Assembly (NCBI GenBank): GCA_046347015.1
Contig: JAXMHA010000006.1
Location: 62,001-126,000 of the forward strand
Length of the DNA: 64,000 nucleotides
Reading direction: 5' to 3'
From: Dokdonella_A sp046347015
Lineage (GTDB): Bacteria; Pseudomonadota; Gammaproteobacteria; Xanthomonadales; Rhodanobacteraceae
The notes beneath the pieces were generated by a model, which saw only the letters and a list, made by a program, of their open reading frames with translations, did not search any database and was not told the DNA's origin. The position numbers were made by a program, and so were the translations under genes. Within the stretch, counting starts at the first letter, position 1. Every line of letters starts with the position of its first letter. Below, piece by piece: positions 26,369 through 35,011 of this stretch.

Positions 26369-27379
26369 CTAAATCAGCTTTGCCGCCTTCAGCTCGCTCT
26401 TGAGGTACGCGTAGTAGATCGGCGCGGCAATGAGGCCGGCGAGTCCGAACGCGGCTTCCAGCGCCAGCATCGCGACCAGCAGCTCCCAGGCACGGGCGTG
26501 GATTTGTCCGCCGACGATGCGGGCGTTGAGGAAGTATTCGAGCTTGTGGATCAGGATCAGGAACACGAGTGCGCCGACGCCGACCGTGAGCGATACCGAA
26601 AGGCCGACGACGAAGATCAACGAGTTCGAGATCAGGTTGCCGACGACCGGCAGCAGGCCGGTGACGAACGTCACGACCACCAATGCCTTCGCCAACGGCA
26701 GCTCGACGCCGAGGATCGGCAGCAGGACGAGGACGAACAGCGCGGTCAGGACGGTGTTCAGCGCGGAAATGCGAACCTGCGCGAACACGATGTCGTGGAA
26801 TGCACCGAGCAGGTGGTCGCAGCGCGCGGCCAGCATGCGGGCGAGGGGCCCGGCGGTGCCGCTGCGCCGGGCATTGACGAGGGCGATCAGTGCGCCGAGG
26901 GCCATGCCGATCAGCAGGTGCGCGATGACGCGCAATGTCGTGCGTCCGACGCCGCCAACTTGCGAGCTGTGCATTTTCAGCCACTCGACGGCGGCATTGC
27001 GCAACTCGCCGATGCTCTCCGGCAGGTAGTCGACCAGCATGTGCGGCAGTTGCGCCCGGGCCTGGTCGACCAGCGGCATCAGGTTGTCGAACACGAGTCC
27101 CGGATTGCCGCGCTCGCTGCGCGTGAAGGCGACGATTCCGACCACGGCAAGCCCGAGGATCCCGGCCACGACGACGCTCAGCAGCGCGACGATGAGCTGG
27201 TGCGCGCGGGCGCCGGAGAGGTGGCGCTGCAACGGTTGCGCCAGTGCCTGGATGACCGCGTACACCAAGAGGCCGGCCAGCAACGCGGGCAGGAGGTGCA
27301 GCACGAGCACCGCGACGAGTGCGACGGCAGCCAGCACGTAACTCGCGATGCGCAGTCGGGTGGTCGTCACGGCGTCCAT
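26369..27379 (-). CDS. AI-2E family transporter (PerM-like permease)
   Basis: The 336-residue protein has about seven to eight hydrophobic segments and the AI-2E transporter layout: two helices at the N terminus, a soluble region (about residues 80-150, with DNLMPLVDQARAQLPHMLVDYLPESIG), then a block of helices with LPILGVELPLAKALVVVTFVTGLLPVVGNLIS-type sequence and HKLEYFLNARIVGGQI near the end. The family moves solutes across the inner membrane; some members export autoinducer-2 while others act as Na+/H+ antiporters, so the substrate is unknown. ATG at 27379 is used, skipping 26 low-complexity upstream residues. Confidence 0.85.
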   Translation of the reverse strand: MDAVTTTRLRIASYVLAAVALVAVLVLHLLPALLAGLLVYAVIQALAQPLQRHLSGARAHQLIVALLSVVVAGILGLAVVGIVAFTRSERGNPGLVFDNLMPLVDQARAQLPHMLVDYLPESIGELRNAAVEWLKMHSSQVGGVGRTTLRVIAHLLIGMALGALIALVNARRSGTAGPLARMLAARCDHLLGAFHDIVFAQVRISALNTVLTALFVLVLLPILGVELPLAKALVVVTFVTGLLPVVGNLISNSLIFVVGLSVSLTVGVGALVFLILIHKLEYFLNARIVGGQIHARAWELLVAMLALEAAFGLAGLIAAPIYYAYLKSELKAAKLI

Positions 27380-27484
27380 CGGGCCTCGCTGTCGTCGTGC
27401 GCCGCACCCGGTGCGGAGTGGCGGTGGCGTCGCGCTGGTGGGATCGTATGCGCCCATCGCTCCGATGCCAACCCCGGAGGTTCC

Positions 27485-28372
27485 ATGCGTGCAATCGACG
27501 TCGTGCTCCTGGCCACGGTCGTGGCCATCGGAGGGTGTGCCGCGCAGGTCACCCGAAGCTCGCCGCCGCCTTCCGCCCCGGAATCAGCGCCCGACGATCG
27601 CCTCGACGCGACCTTGTGGGCACAGACCTCGGTCGAGCGCGACCTCGTCTACCGCGAGGTTTACCGGCAGGCAGGCGCAGCCATGCTTCGGGCACTGGCC
27701 GATCCGTCGATCGATGCATTGCCGAATGGCGAACGGTCCGGTTCGGCGAACGGGCTGCCACCGGCGGTGATCGCCGACGTCGACGAGACGGTCCTCGACA
27801 ACTCGCCCTACGAGGCCCGGATGATTCGTGACGGAGCCTCGTTCGATCCCGCGACATGGCTGGTGTGGGTCAGCGAAGCCAGCGCGATTCCGGTGCCGGG
27901 TGCGCTGGACTTCGTGCGGCTGGCCGCGAGCCACGGCGTGAAGATGTTCTACATCTCGAATCGGGACCAATCGCTCGATCCCTACACCTACGAAAACCTC
28001 GTCCGCGCCGGCTTTCCGATGGCGGCCAATGAAGCCGAAATGCTGAACGCGGGAATGGCGACTCCGGGTTGCACGGCCAAAGGCGCCGACAAGGGCTGCC
28101 GGCGAAGGATCGTTGCGCAGCACTACCGCGTACTGTTGGAACTCGGCGACCAGCTCGGTGATTTCCTCGACGTCGCCGGCTTGTCTCCGGAGGGGCGCCA
28201 CGAGGCAGTCGAGCCGTACCTCGGCTGGGTCGGGGAGCGCTGGTTCGCGTTTCCGAACCCGACCTATGGCCACTGGGAATCGATCATTGCCGGCCCGACG
28301 TCAGCCGGGAAAGCCGAGCAAAACCGGCGCAAGCGGGCGGCCCTTCGCTACGACTTTGGCCCCGAACGCTGA
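27485..28372 (+). CDS. HAD-IIIB acid phosphatase lipoprotein, e(P4)/5'-nucleotidase family
   Basis: A 295-residue lipoprotein with lipobox IGGC (lipidated Cys18). The HAD phosphatase motif ADVDETVLDNS holds the nucleophile and acid Asp98 and Asp100; FYISNRDQ is motif II-like and a C-terminal GDQLGDF is the motif III/IV acidic site. These match the outer-membrane e(P4) family, which dephosphorylates nucleotides and NAD-derived nicotinamide nucleotides outside the cell. CCGGAGG lies six bases before the ATG, a near-ideal ribosome site. It is followed by a 311 bp gap that holds a probable small RNA. Four Cys in addition to the lipid Cys cluster around residues 198-209. Confidence 0.92.
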   Translation: MRAIDVVLLATVVAIGGCAAQVTRSSPPPSAPESAPDDRLDATLWAQTSVERDLVYREVYRQAGAAMLRALADPSIDALPNGERSGSANGLPPAVIADVDETVLDNSPYEARMIRDGASFDPATWLVWVSEASAIPVPGALDFVRLAASHGVKMFYISNRDQSLDPYTYENLVRAGFPMAANEAEMLNAGMATPGCTAKGADKGCRRRIVAQHYRVLLELGDQLGDFLDVAGLSPEGRHEAVEPYLGWVGERWFAFPNPTYGHWESIIAGPTSAGKAEQNRRKRAALRYDFGPER

Positions 28373-28465
28373 TTGAATCGCCGAGACTGGGCGCGGTGGA
28401 ACGAAGACATGCTTACCTTCGTATCCATTTTGTTATCAATAGGCTACGTGCCGTATCGTAAGGTA

Positions 28466-28494
28466 TTGCTTGATGAACATCGCGTAGCTATACT
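28466..28494 (+). promoter_or_regulatory. Promoter of the small RNA at 28500
   Basis: TTGCTT (-35, 28466-28471), a 17 bp spacer, and TATACT (-10, 28489-28494) form a good sigma-70 type promoter in an A+T-rich stretch. The predicted start is at about 28500. It leads into a structured RNA region that ends in a strong terminator and has no coding sequence. Confidence 0.65.
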
Positions 28495-28499
28495 GAGCT

Positions 28500-28631
28500 G
28501 CAATGGGTTCCTTGGTTTTGATTTGCTGAACCCCTGACAGTCGAAGGGTCCGGACCGATGGTTCCGGCCTTGGTTTTCCCATCCCGGCAATGCCGGTTCG
28601 AACCCGGCCGATGATTCGGCCGGGTTTTTTT
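28500..28631 (+). ncRNA. Probable small regulatory RNA with own promoter and terminator
   Basis: A transcript of about 132 nt is predicted between the promoter and a strong intrinsic terminator. It folds as a chain of local hairpins: GGGTTC (28505) with GAACCC (28528-28533); CCGGACC-GAT-GGTTCCGG (28550-28567, one bulge); CCGGC-AAT-GCCGG (28584-28596); then the terminator stem. C-rich single-stranded patches (AACCCC, TTCCCATCCC) lie between hairpins. No start codon with a ribosome site makes a credible peptide. C-rich loops are the feature of Xanthomonas sX13-type RNAs that target G-rich ribosome sites; homology with sX13 is a guess that I cannot test here. Independent RNA gene is the best reading. 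Confidence 0.65.
28603..28631 (+). terminator. Strong rho-independent terminator of the small RNA
   Basis: CCCGGCCGA-TGAT-TCGGCCGGG is a perfect 9 bp stem with a 4-base loop followed at once by seven T. Two A at 28601-28602 could extend pairing into the T run. Confidence 0.9.
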
Positions 28632-28644
28632 GTCCCGATCACGT

Positions 28645-28673
28645 TTGGTCAGGCCGTGCCCCACTGCTAGAGT
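28645..28673 (+). promoter_or_regulatory. Promoter of the lipoprotein gene at 28684
   Basis: TTGGTC (-35, 28645-28650), a 17 bp spacer ending in TGC, and TAGAGT (-10, 28668-28673). The predicted start is about four bases before the ATG, so the message would have almost no leader. It lies just downstream of the small RNA terminator. Confidence 0.6.
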
Positions 28674-28683
28674 TCGGCACCAG

Positions 28684-29610
28684 ATGACCCGATCAAACCC
28701 CGGATTCGCGTTCCTGCTTGCCGCTTTTGCGGCGGCCGCGCTCGTCGGTGCGTGCGGCCGGTCGGCGCCACCACCGCAAGCTGCGTCGGGGTTGGCGTCG
28801 CCGGTGAATGCGATCGAGGCCTTGGTGGCGCTGGCGCGTCGAAACGACGTCGCTGGCCTGCTGGCGGCAGCGCTGCCGCCTGCGGAGCACGCGCATTTCG
28901 TGGCCGGTTGGGAGGCGCGTCGGTCCGGCAGCCAACCGACCGACGAGCAGAAAAGCCGGTATCACGACTGGGTGACGCAACTTGTTGCACCGGGAAGCGA
29001 GGGCGCTCTGTTCTCGGCCGCCGCCCCCCGGTTGGCGGCATTCAACGAACGGTATCGCCAGCAGTCGCCGATGTACGTCGCGATGGGAGCCGCCTGGCTC
29101 AAGGCCTTGCTCGGTGACCAGAAGGGCCTCGATGCCAATGATCGCGCTGCGGCCGACCAGGTGATCGATGCCGTCGCGAAATGGGCAGGCGGCCTGAATT
29201 TCGCGGATCCGGCGCGCCTGAAAGTCGCCATCGGCATCGCGGCGAAGACGGCAAGGAAAGTGGACCTGCCCACACTCGATGCGGTCCGCGCGCTGCCCTT
29301 CGACGCCGCGATGCAGAAGCTTGCGATCACCGGATCCGGGCTGAAGGACGTCCTGGCCGTGTACGGGCTGTCGCTGGACGCGGTGCTCGATTCGGTCACG
29401 CCCGAGGTCGTCGCCAACGACGGACAGGCCGCCACGGTGCGGATCGGCTACTCGATCCTTGGGGTCCACGGGACGACGATGACTCGCTGGCGCAATGTCG
29501 AGGGTCGCTGGTATCCCGCGCGCTTTGTCGACGCCCCGGATGCCCCGGCTGCGGCCGCGACCGTGGACAAGCCAGCCGCGGATGCGCGGACGGCTGCCGC
29601 GGTACGCTGA
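28684..29610 (+). CDS. Lipoprotein of unknown function
   Basis: A 308-residue protein with signal peptide FAFLLAAFAAAALVGAC, lipobox VGAC and lipid Cys24, followed by a Pro/Ala linker. The mature domain is helical with few motifs; I recognise no family. ATG at 28684 is chosen because the lipoprotein signal starts there and a promoter ends just upstream. The following gene, plsB, starts 38 bp downstream and has its own -10-like box, so the two may be partly co-transcribed. No catalytic pattern is apparent. Function unknown. Confidence 0.7.
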   Translation: MTRSNPGFAFLLAAFAAAALVGACGRSAPPPQAASGLASPVNAIEALVALARRNDVAGLLAAALPPAEHAHFVAGWEARRSGSQPTDEQKSRYHDWVTQLVAPGSEGALFSAAAPRLAAFNERYRQQSPMYVAMGAAWLKALLGDQKGLDANDRAAADQVIDAVAKWAGGLNFADPARLKVAIGIAAKTARKVDLPTLDAVRALPFDAAMQKLAITGSGLKDVLAVYGLSLDAVLDSVTPEVVANDGQAATVRIGYSILGVHGTTMTRWRNVEGRWYPARFVDAPDAPAAAATVDKPAADARTAAAVR

Positions 29611-29634
29611 GCCGTGGACCTTGTCGCCGGAGGC

Positions 29635-29640
29635 TAGAAT
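29635..29640 (+). promoter_or_regulatory. -10-like box immediately upstream of plsB
   Basis: TAGAAT ends eight bases before the plsB ATG, so a transcript starting from it would carry a leader of only about two bases. No clear -35 box at the right spacing. Confidence 0.35.
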
Positions 29641-29648
29641 TCCCGGAC

Positions 29649-32189
29649 ATGCCTGAAACATTGCCCGCGAGGAGTGCGAATCCGCTGGCGCAACGGCCGT
29701 TGTGGCTCCGGGTGGCCGGTGCGCTGTTGCGTCCGTGGATTGCAGTGTCCCACCAACCGTTGGACGTGCGGCAGACGGTGCCGGATTCCGCCCGCCCCCT
29801 GGTCTACGTCATCGAACGGCACGGCTTGTCCAACTGGCTGATCCTGGACGTGGCCGCTCGCGAAGCCGGCCTGCCATCACCGTACGAGGCCGCCCGCGAG
29901 TTGCCGGTGCGCCGGCACCGAGCCGTGATTTCGGTGTCGCGCATGCCTCGCGGACCGGGTGGAAGGCCTGGCGGCCGCCCGCCGGAACTCCTCGCTGCAC
30001 TCGCGGCACGGGTTCGGTCCGATCCTTCGTTCGATGTCGCGATGGTGCCGGTCTCGATTTTCGTCGGCCGCGTCCCGGAGCGTGAGACCGGCTGGTTCCG
30101 CGTGCTGTTCTCGGAAAACTGGGTCGTCGTCGGCCGCTTCCGGCGCCTGCTCGCGATCCTGTTGAACGGGCGTGACACGCTCGTGCAGTTCTCGGCGCCG
30201 GTGTCGCTGCGTGCAGCGCTGGCCAGCACCACTGGCAGCCATGCGGACATTGCGCTGCGCAAGCTGGCGCGCGTGATGCGCACGCACTTCCGGCGCGTGC
30301 GCGAGATGGTCATCGGACCCGACCTGTCGCACCGGCGAACCGTCGTCGATGCACTGTTGAACGCCGAGCCGGTTCGCACCGCGATCGCAGCGGCGGCGAG
30401 CCGTGATCGGAAGGGCGAGGCCGGAGCGAGCGAACGCGCCCGCGACTACGCGATGGAGATCGCGGCCGATTACTCGCACCCCGTCGTGCGCTCGCTGTAC
30501 TTCCTGCTCACCTGGTTCTGGAACAAGCTCTACGACGGCATCGACATGCATCATTTCGACACCGTGCGCGACGCCGCGCCGGGGCGCGAAGTGATCTACG
30601 TCCCGTGCCACCGCAGCCACATCGATTACCTGTTGCTGTCCTACCAGTTGCTGCGCAACGGGATTGCGGTTCCCCACATCGGCGCCGGCATCAACCTGAA
30701 CCTGCCGGTGCTGGGGTCGATCCTGCGGAGGGGTGGCGCGTTTTTCCTGCGACGAAGCTTCAAGGGAGATCCACTGTATTCGACGGTGTTCCGCGAATAC
30801 CTGAGCCAGTTGTTCGCACGGGGCGTCTCGCTGGAGTACTTCATCGAGGGTGGCCGATCGCGTACCGGCCGTCTGCTCGCGCCACGGGGTGGCATGTTGT
30901 CGATGACGCTGCGCAGCTTCCTCAACGAGTCGCGGCGGCCTGTCGTGTTCATTCCCGTCTACATCGGTTACGAGAAAATGATGGAGGGCGATGCCTACGT
31001 CGGCGAATTGTCGGGTCGGCCGAAGGAAAAGGAGTCCCTGCTGGGCCTCTTGCGCACGACGCACGTGTTGCGCGAGGCGCACGGCCGGGTGGCACTGAAT
31101 TTCGGCGAACCCATCCAGTTGACGCCGCTGCTCGACGAGCTGGCGCCCGCCTGGCGGGAGGCGGTCGTCGATCCCACCGCGAAGCCGGAGTGGCTGAACG
31201 GTGTCGTCGCGACATTGGCCGAGCGGATCCAGCGCCACGTCAATGCGGCCGCCCACCTCAATCCGGTCAACCTGCTGGCCGTGTCGCTGCTGGCGACGCC
31301 GAAGCATGCGATGGCGGAGGCCGACCTGTTGGCCCAGATCGATTTGAACCGGTCGCTGGTCGCCGAACTTCCCTATTCGGATCGCGTGACGTGGACGGAC
31401 CTCGGCGCGCGGGAGATCATCGCGTATGGCGAGAAGATGCAGTGGATCCGGCGCGTATCCCACCCGCTCGGTGACGTGCTGGTGGTCGACCCGAAGCCGG
31501 CCGTCCTGTTGAGCTACTTCCGCAACAACGTGCTGCACCTCTTCGCCACTGCGGCCTGGGTGGCGTGCTGCTTCGTCAACAACCGGCGCATGGCGCACGC
31601 GACGGTACGACGCCTCGGCCGCCTGGTGTATCCCTTCCTGCAGGCCGAGCTGTTCCTGCCGTGGTCGGAGGTGGAGTTCGCCTCGCGGATCGATGCGACC
31701 ATTGCCTGGTTCTCGGCACGCGGTCTGCTCGAGCTGGCTTCGGACGGCCTGACACTGACCCGTGGCCCGGGACAAGGCGACGAGGCGTTCCACCTGCGTA
31801 CCGTGGCGCACAGCCTGCTGCAGGCCTTCGAGCGCTACTACATCGCGCTGGCATTGCTGGTGACGAATGGCCGTGGCGCCCTCACCGCCGGCGAGCTCGA
31901 GAACCTGTGCTGCCTGACCGCGCAACGCTTGTCGCTGCTGCACGAGCTGAGCGGGCCGGAGTTCTTCGACCGCGCGCTGTTTCGCGGGTTCATCCAGAAA
32001 CTGCGCGAGGGTGGCGTGGTTTGGGCGGGCGAGGATGGCAGGCTCGATTTCGACAGCGCGCTCGAGAACGTCGCCCGTGACGCACGTGTCGTTCTCAGTC
32101 GCGACATTCGCCACGGCATCCTGAAACTCACCTCGGAAAAGCGCGCCGATCTTGCGGCCCGATCGGAAAGCATCGACAAGGCGGCGTGA
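29649..32189 (+). CDS. plsB: Glycerol-3-phosphate 1-O-acyltransferase PlsB
   Basis: An 846-residue membrane-bound enzyme that adds the first acyl chain to glycerol 3-phosphate in phospholipid synthesis. The acyltransferase block includes H-x4-D (H321-D326) in CHRSHIDYLL, then GAFFLRRSFKGD, EYFIEGGRSRTGR and VFIPVYIGYEKMMEG, all typical for PlsB. The length matches gammaproteobacterial PlsB. The N-terminal 280 residues and the long C-terminal region are the family-specific extensions. The gene stands between a lipoprotein gene and the convergent small DUF465 gene. Assignment firm. Confidence 0.96.
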   Translation: MPETLPARSANPLAQRPLWLRVAGALLRPWIAVSHQPLDVRQTVPDSARPLVYVIERHGLSNWLILDVAAREAGLPSPYEAARELPVRRHRAVISVSRMPRGPGGRPGGRPPELLAALAARVRSDPSFDVAMVPVSIFVGRVPERETGWFRVLFSENWVVVGRFRRLLAILLNGRDTLVQFSAPVSLRAALASTTGSHADIALRKLARVMRTHFRRVREMVIGPDLSHRRTVVDALLNAEPVRTAIAAAASRDRKGEAGASERARDYAMEIAADYSHPVVRSLYFLLTWFWNKLYDGIDMHHFDTVRDAAPGREVIYVPCHRSHIDYLLLSYQLLRNGIAVPHIGAGINLNLPVLGSILRRGGAFFLRRSFKGDPLYSTVFREYLSQLFARGVSLEYFIEGGRSRTGRLLAPRGGMLSMTLRSFLNESRRPVVFIPVYIGYEKMMEGDAYVGELSGRPKEKESLLGLLRTTHVLREAHGRVALNFGEPIQLTPLLDELAPAWREAVVDPTAKPEWLNGVVATLAERIQRHVNAAAHLNPVNLLAVSLLATPKHAMAEADLLAQIDLNRSLVAELPYSDRVTWTDLGAREIIAYGEKMQWIRRVSHPLGDVLVVDPKPAVLLSYFRNNVLHLFATAAWVACCFVNNRRMAHATVRRLGRLVYPFLQAELFLPWSEVEFASRIDATIAWFSARGLLELASDGLTLTRGPGQGDEAFHLRTVAHSLLQAFERYYIALALLVTNGRGALTAGELENLCCLTAQRLSLLHELSGPEFFDRALFRGFIQKLREGGVVWAGEDGRLDFDSALENVARDARVVLSRDIRHGILKLTSEKRADLAARSESIDKAA

Positions 32190-32216
32190 GCCCCCGACGG
32201 CCGTGCAGCCGTCGCG

Positions 32217-32423
32217 TCACGCGTCGAGATCGGGGATCTGCTTGTCCTCGAGATAGGCGATCATGTCCTTGAGCCTCAGTTTGCGCTTCTTCAAGCGCGA
32301 CAGGTGAAGCTCGTCGAACGCCGGATCCGCCGCGACTTTCGCGATCGCGATGTCGAGGTCACGATGTTCGGTGCGCAGCTCGCTCAGCCGATGGGCGATC
32401 GACGCGGCGTTGTCGGTGGACAT
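32217..32423 (-). CDS. DUF465 (YdcH-like) small protein
   Basis: A 68-residue, highly charged helical protein. The pattern HRLSELRTEHRDLDIAIAK, then FDELHLSRLKKRKLRLKDMIAYLE, is that of the DUF465/YdcH family. It has no membrane segment or signal. ATG at 32423 has a GGAGGAG ribosome site directly upstream; a longer frame exists but lacks one. It lies convergent with plsB, 27 bp from its stop. The biological role of the family is unknown to me. Confidence 0.88.
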   Translation of the reverse strand: MSTDNAASIAHRLSELRTEHRDLDIAIAKVAADPAFDELHLSRLKKRKLRLKDMIAYLEDKQIPDLDA

Positions 32424-33353
32424 GCCTCCTCCGGTACTGCGAGGACAGTCTAGCGCCACTGCCCGCGTGCGTCTCGCGTGCATCGCGTTTCCCGCCTCGG
32501 CCAGCGGGAACCCGCCGTGCTGGACTGCCAGGGGGGTTCGCGCCAGAGCGACTGACGAATAAGCATCACGTAAGGATTACTCAATCGACCAGTCCAGGAA
32601 ATGGCGGGCGGTACCGTGTCGATCCGGAAGGGCGGGTTCCAGGCAGGCCGAGCCGATCTTGGAGAGCGATGCGGTTGCGTGCGCTCGCCAGCGCGGGATA
32701 GAAGACGCTCCGTCCCGCGCGGATTGACCCGTCGGCAACACGCATGCGGCGTTCCACCCCCGGTAATCATGTCCGTCGCACGGGATGAGCCGGGGATCGT
32801 CGGGTCGGTTGGGTCAGACCATTGAATCCGACGCCACGCCCTTTGTTCAACCACACGGATTTGAAGGGAATTGTTGGTGTCGCCCGGGCTGCCATGGCCA
32901 GCGCTGGCGGCTTCGTTCCACGCGGTTTCCGCGGCCACGGTGCAGTGGCGCCAAGCAACTCGGCAAAGCAACGTTGGTGGCCGTCCATGTTATTGATTCT
33001 TAATGAGAAAGCCGGGGTGGTGCGATCCCGCGTCAGCGGTCTCGTCGAAATCGGATGACGGCTTCCTCGAACCGTGGCAAGCTGCACTGGCCGTGGGGTT
33101 CCATGACGGATTCGCTTCCCGGTCGTCAGTGACCGGCAGCGCCGTCCAGGCCGCGGTCTTCAGGCACCTTGATTCGTTGTCCGCCGGAGCCATTTTTGTC
33201 GGCAGGATGTTCGTTCCTTGCCGGCGCCCGATGCGCTGGCTTCGACGATACCGATGACCGCATGGCTGGCGGATCGATGCAGGTTGTGTGCTTGTGGGCG
33301 CAGCCGGGGAACGTCGGCATGGATGCTCGAAAACAACATCGGAGCAGGTGAAC
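32424..33353. other. 930 bp gene-poor stretch, content unresolved
   Basis: No convincing gene is found here. Several short open frames exist on both strands but none has a ribosome site plus recognisable protein. Between about 32820 and 33060 both strands stay open, and the plus strand would read MNPTPRPLFNHTDL and so on with an in-frame ATG; I cannot place it in a family. The stretch is visibly less G+C-biased at third positions than neighbouring genes. It may be a degraded gene, a dispersed intergenic repeat or a non-coding RNA locus. No good terminator or inverted repeat was found in it. Confidence 0.5.
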
Positions 33354-34127
33354 GTGGACGGGTGCAATCAGTATCTCGAGCTGCCGACGGCGACCGGGGA
33401 AACGATCCGGGTGTTGCGTCGCAGCCACCCGCGTGCGCGTCGCCTGAGGTTGACGGTCACGTCCGGCGGGCCGCGCGTCACTTATCCCGAGGGCACGCAT
33501 CCGGCGCAGGTGTTCGCGTTCCTCCGCAAGCACGGCGAGTGGCTCGAGCGCAAGCTCGACGAATTGAATCTCGATGCGGCGCCGCCGCCGTTGCGGACGG
33601 GATCGGCTACGGTGATGCCGTTGCGCGGCGAAACGACGCGGCTGTCGTGGCGCGACGGTCCCTGCCCGGGCATCGAGCAGCGGGGTGACCGCCTCGTCGT
33701 GACGGTGCCGAGGGCAAGTGGCAAGGCAGCCCTTCCGGCAGCGCAGGGGGTGCTGCGTGAATTCCTCGAATCCCAGATTCGCCGCGACATGAGCCGCCAC
33801 TTCGCGCGCCATTGCCCCGAACTTGGCCACACGCCATCCGGTGTGCGGGTCAGGGCATTGAAGAGCCTGTGGGGAAGCCTCGACACCCGCAACCGCGTCA
33901 CGCTGGACCTGGCCCTGTCATTGGCGCCACCGGCAGCGCTGCGCTACGTCGTGATCCACGAGTTGTGCCACTTGCGGATCCGCAGCCATTCGTCCCGATT
34001 CTGGGCGCTCGTGGAAAGCCATTGTCCCGATTGGCGTGACCAACGGGACTGGCTACGCAAGAACGGCCAGGCCTTGAAGGCGGAACTTTCCCGCCTCGTT
34101 GGCGCTTCTGTTCCGCGCCGCGACTGA
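33354..34127 (+). CDS. YgjP-like zinc metallopeptidase (DUF45, M48-type)
   Basis: A 257-residue soluble protein with the zinc site HELCH (residues 202-206) and the third ligand His212 in the HSSRFW motif, the pattern of the YgjP/DUF45 family. The segment VRALKSLWGSLDTRNRVTLDLAL before the zinc site is also typical. Predicted cytoplasmic; biological substrate unknown. GTG at 33354 is chosen because GGAG lies nine bases upstream; another GTG at 33348 is too close to it. The gene is preceded by the gene-poor stretch and converges on the hydrolase at 34138. Confidence 0.87.
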   Translation: MDGCNQYLELPTATGETIRVLRRSHPRARRLRLTVTSGGPRVTYPEGTHPAQVFAFLRKHGEWLERKLDELNLDAAPPPLRTGSATVMPLRGETTRLSWRDGPCPGIEQRGDRLVVTVPRASGKAALPAAQGVLREFLESQIRRDMSRHFARHCPELGHTPSGVRVRALKSLWGSLDTRNRVTLDLALSLAPPAALRYVVIHELCHLRIRSHSSRFWALVESHCPDWRDQRDWLRKNGQALKAELSRLVGASVPRRD

Positions 34128-34137
34128 CGCCGGTGTT

Positions 34138-34983
34138 TCAGATCGCATCAAGGAATGCCAGGATCGGTTCGGCCACCTTGGTGGCGTTCTCCATGTGCAG
34201 GTGATGGTGTCCGGGGACGCGCACGATTTGCAGGTCGGGTACTTCCGCGGCGCGCGCTTCGACTTCATCCCGCGGCAGGTGCCGCGTCGGCGGATCCGCC
34301 AGCACGAGCAGAGTCGGAGCACGGACCGCCTGCAGCGCCGACCGCACCTGCGCCTCGGTCAACCGCAACGCGCTCGGTGACATCAGTCGCGGGTCGCTCG
34401 ACCATTGCCAGCCGCCGACAACCCGCTTCACGCCGCGTTCCACCAACGGGCGCGCGGCCTGCGCGGTAAGACCATTGGCACGTACCCGCATTGCCACGGC
34501 CGACTCGAGGTTGTCGAAGGTCCGCAACGGACCGCTGGCCGCGAGTCGCTCGTCGAGGGCATGCCGCAACTGGCCGACCAGTTCGTCCTCGGGCGTGGTC
34601 AGCGGACCCAGCGCCTCGATCAGCACGAGGCGCCGCACTCGTTCCGGGTACGTCGCCGCAAACAGCGTCGCCAGCGCGCCGCCCAGCGAATGGCCAAGCA
34701 GATCGGCGCGGGCCCACCCGAAATGGGCGAACAGGCGCGCGATGTCTTCGAGATAGTCGACGAAGTGATACCACGCGCCCGGTGGCCGATGTCCGGAGCG
34801 GCCATGCCCCGGCAGGTCGGGCGCAACGACGTGATGGGTTCGGGCGAGGATCGGCGCCAGGACGTCGAAACTTGCCGCGTTGTCGAGCCAGCCGTGCAAC
34901 GCGAGCAGCGGGGGCGAGGATGGCTCACCCCATTCCTTTGCCGCGACCGCAACGTCCGCAATCGCCACCGAGAGTTCCTTCAT
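34138..34983 (-). CDS. Alpha/beta hydrolase
   Basis: A 281-residue alpha/beta-hydrolase fold protein: oxyanion region LLALHGWLDNAASFD, GHGRSGHRPPG, nucleophile elbow GHSLGG (Ser99), and a C-terminal His in VPGHHHLHMENA. This sequence style is seen in general esterases and meta-cleavage hydrolases, so the substrate is not predictable. The start at 34983 is uncertain: its GGGAGGG site is directly adjacent to the ATG, and an ATG at 35025 that overlaps the end of hemH is also in frame. Same direction as hemH with close spacing, so likely co-transcribed. Confidence 0.83.
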   Translation of the reverse strand: MKELSVAIADVAVAAKEWGEPSSPPLLALHGWLDNAASFDVLAPILARTHHVVAPDLPGHGRSGHRPPGAWYHFVDYLEDIARLFAHFGWARADLLGHSLGGALATLFAATYPERVRRLVLIEALGPLTTPEDELVGQLRHALDERLAASGPLRTFDNLESAVAMRVRANGLTAQAARPLVERGVKRVVGGWQWSSDPRLMSPSALRLTEAQVRSALQAVRAPTLLVLADPPTRHLPRDEVEARAAEVPDLQIVRVPGHHHLHMENATKVAEPILAFLDAI

Positions 34984-35011
34984 CCCTCCCGGAACCGCGC
35001 CCCCCAACGGC

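Noticed and set aside
25172..28372. 1066-codon plus-strand frame covering the end of rep, the antisense of the AI-2E gene and the HAD lipoprotein
   Set aside because: Only its last part, from ATG 27485, is a real protein. The rest is out of frame with rep or antisense to the permease.
28436..28642. 68-codon minus-strand frame in the HAD-lipoprotein gap
   Set aside because: It lies antisense to a promoter, hairpin chain and terminator, has no ribosome site and no recognisable protein.
29877..32114. 745-codon minus-strand frame opposite plsB
   Set aside because: Antisense shadow of plsB with biased Arg/Gln/Val composition and no domain.
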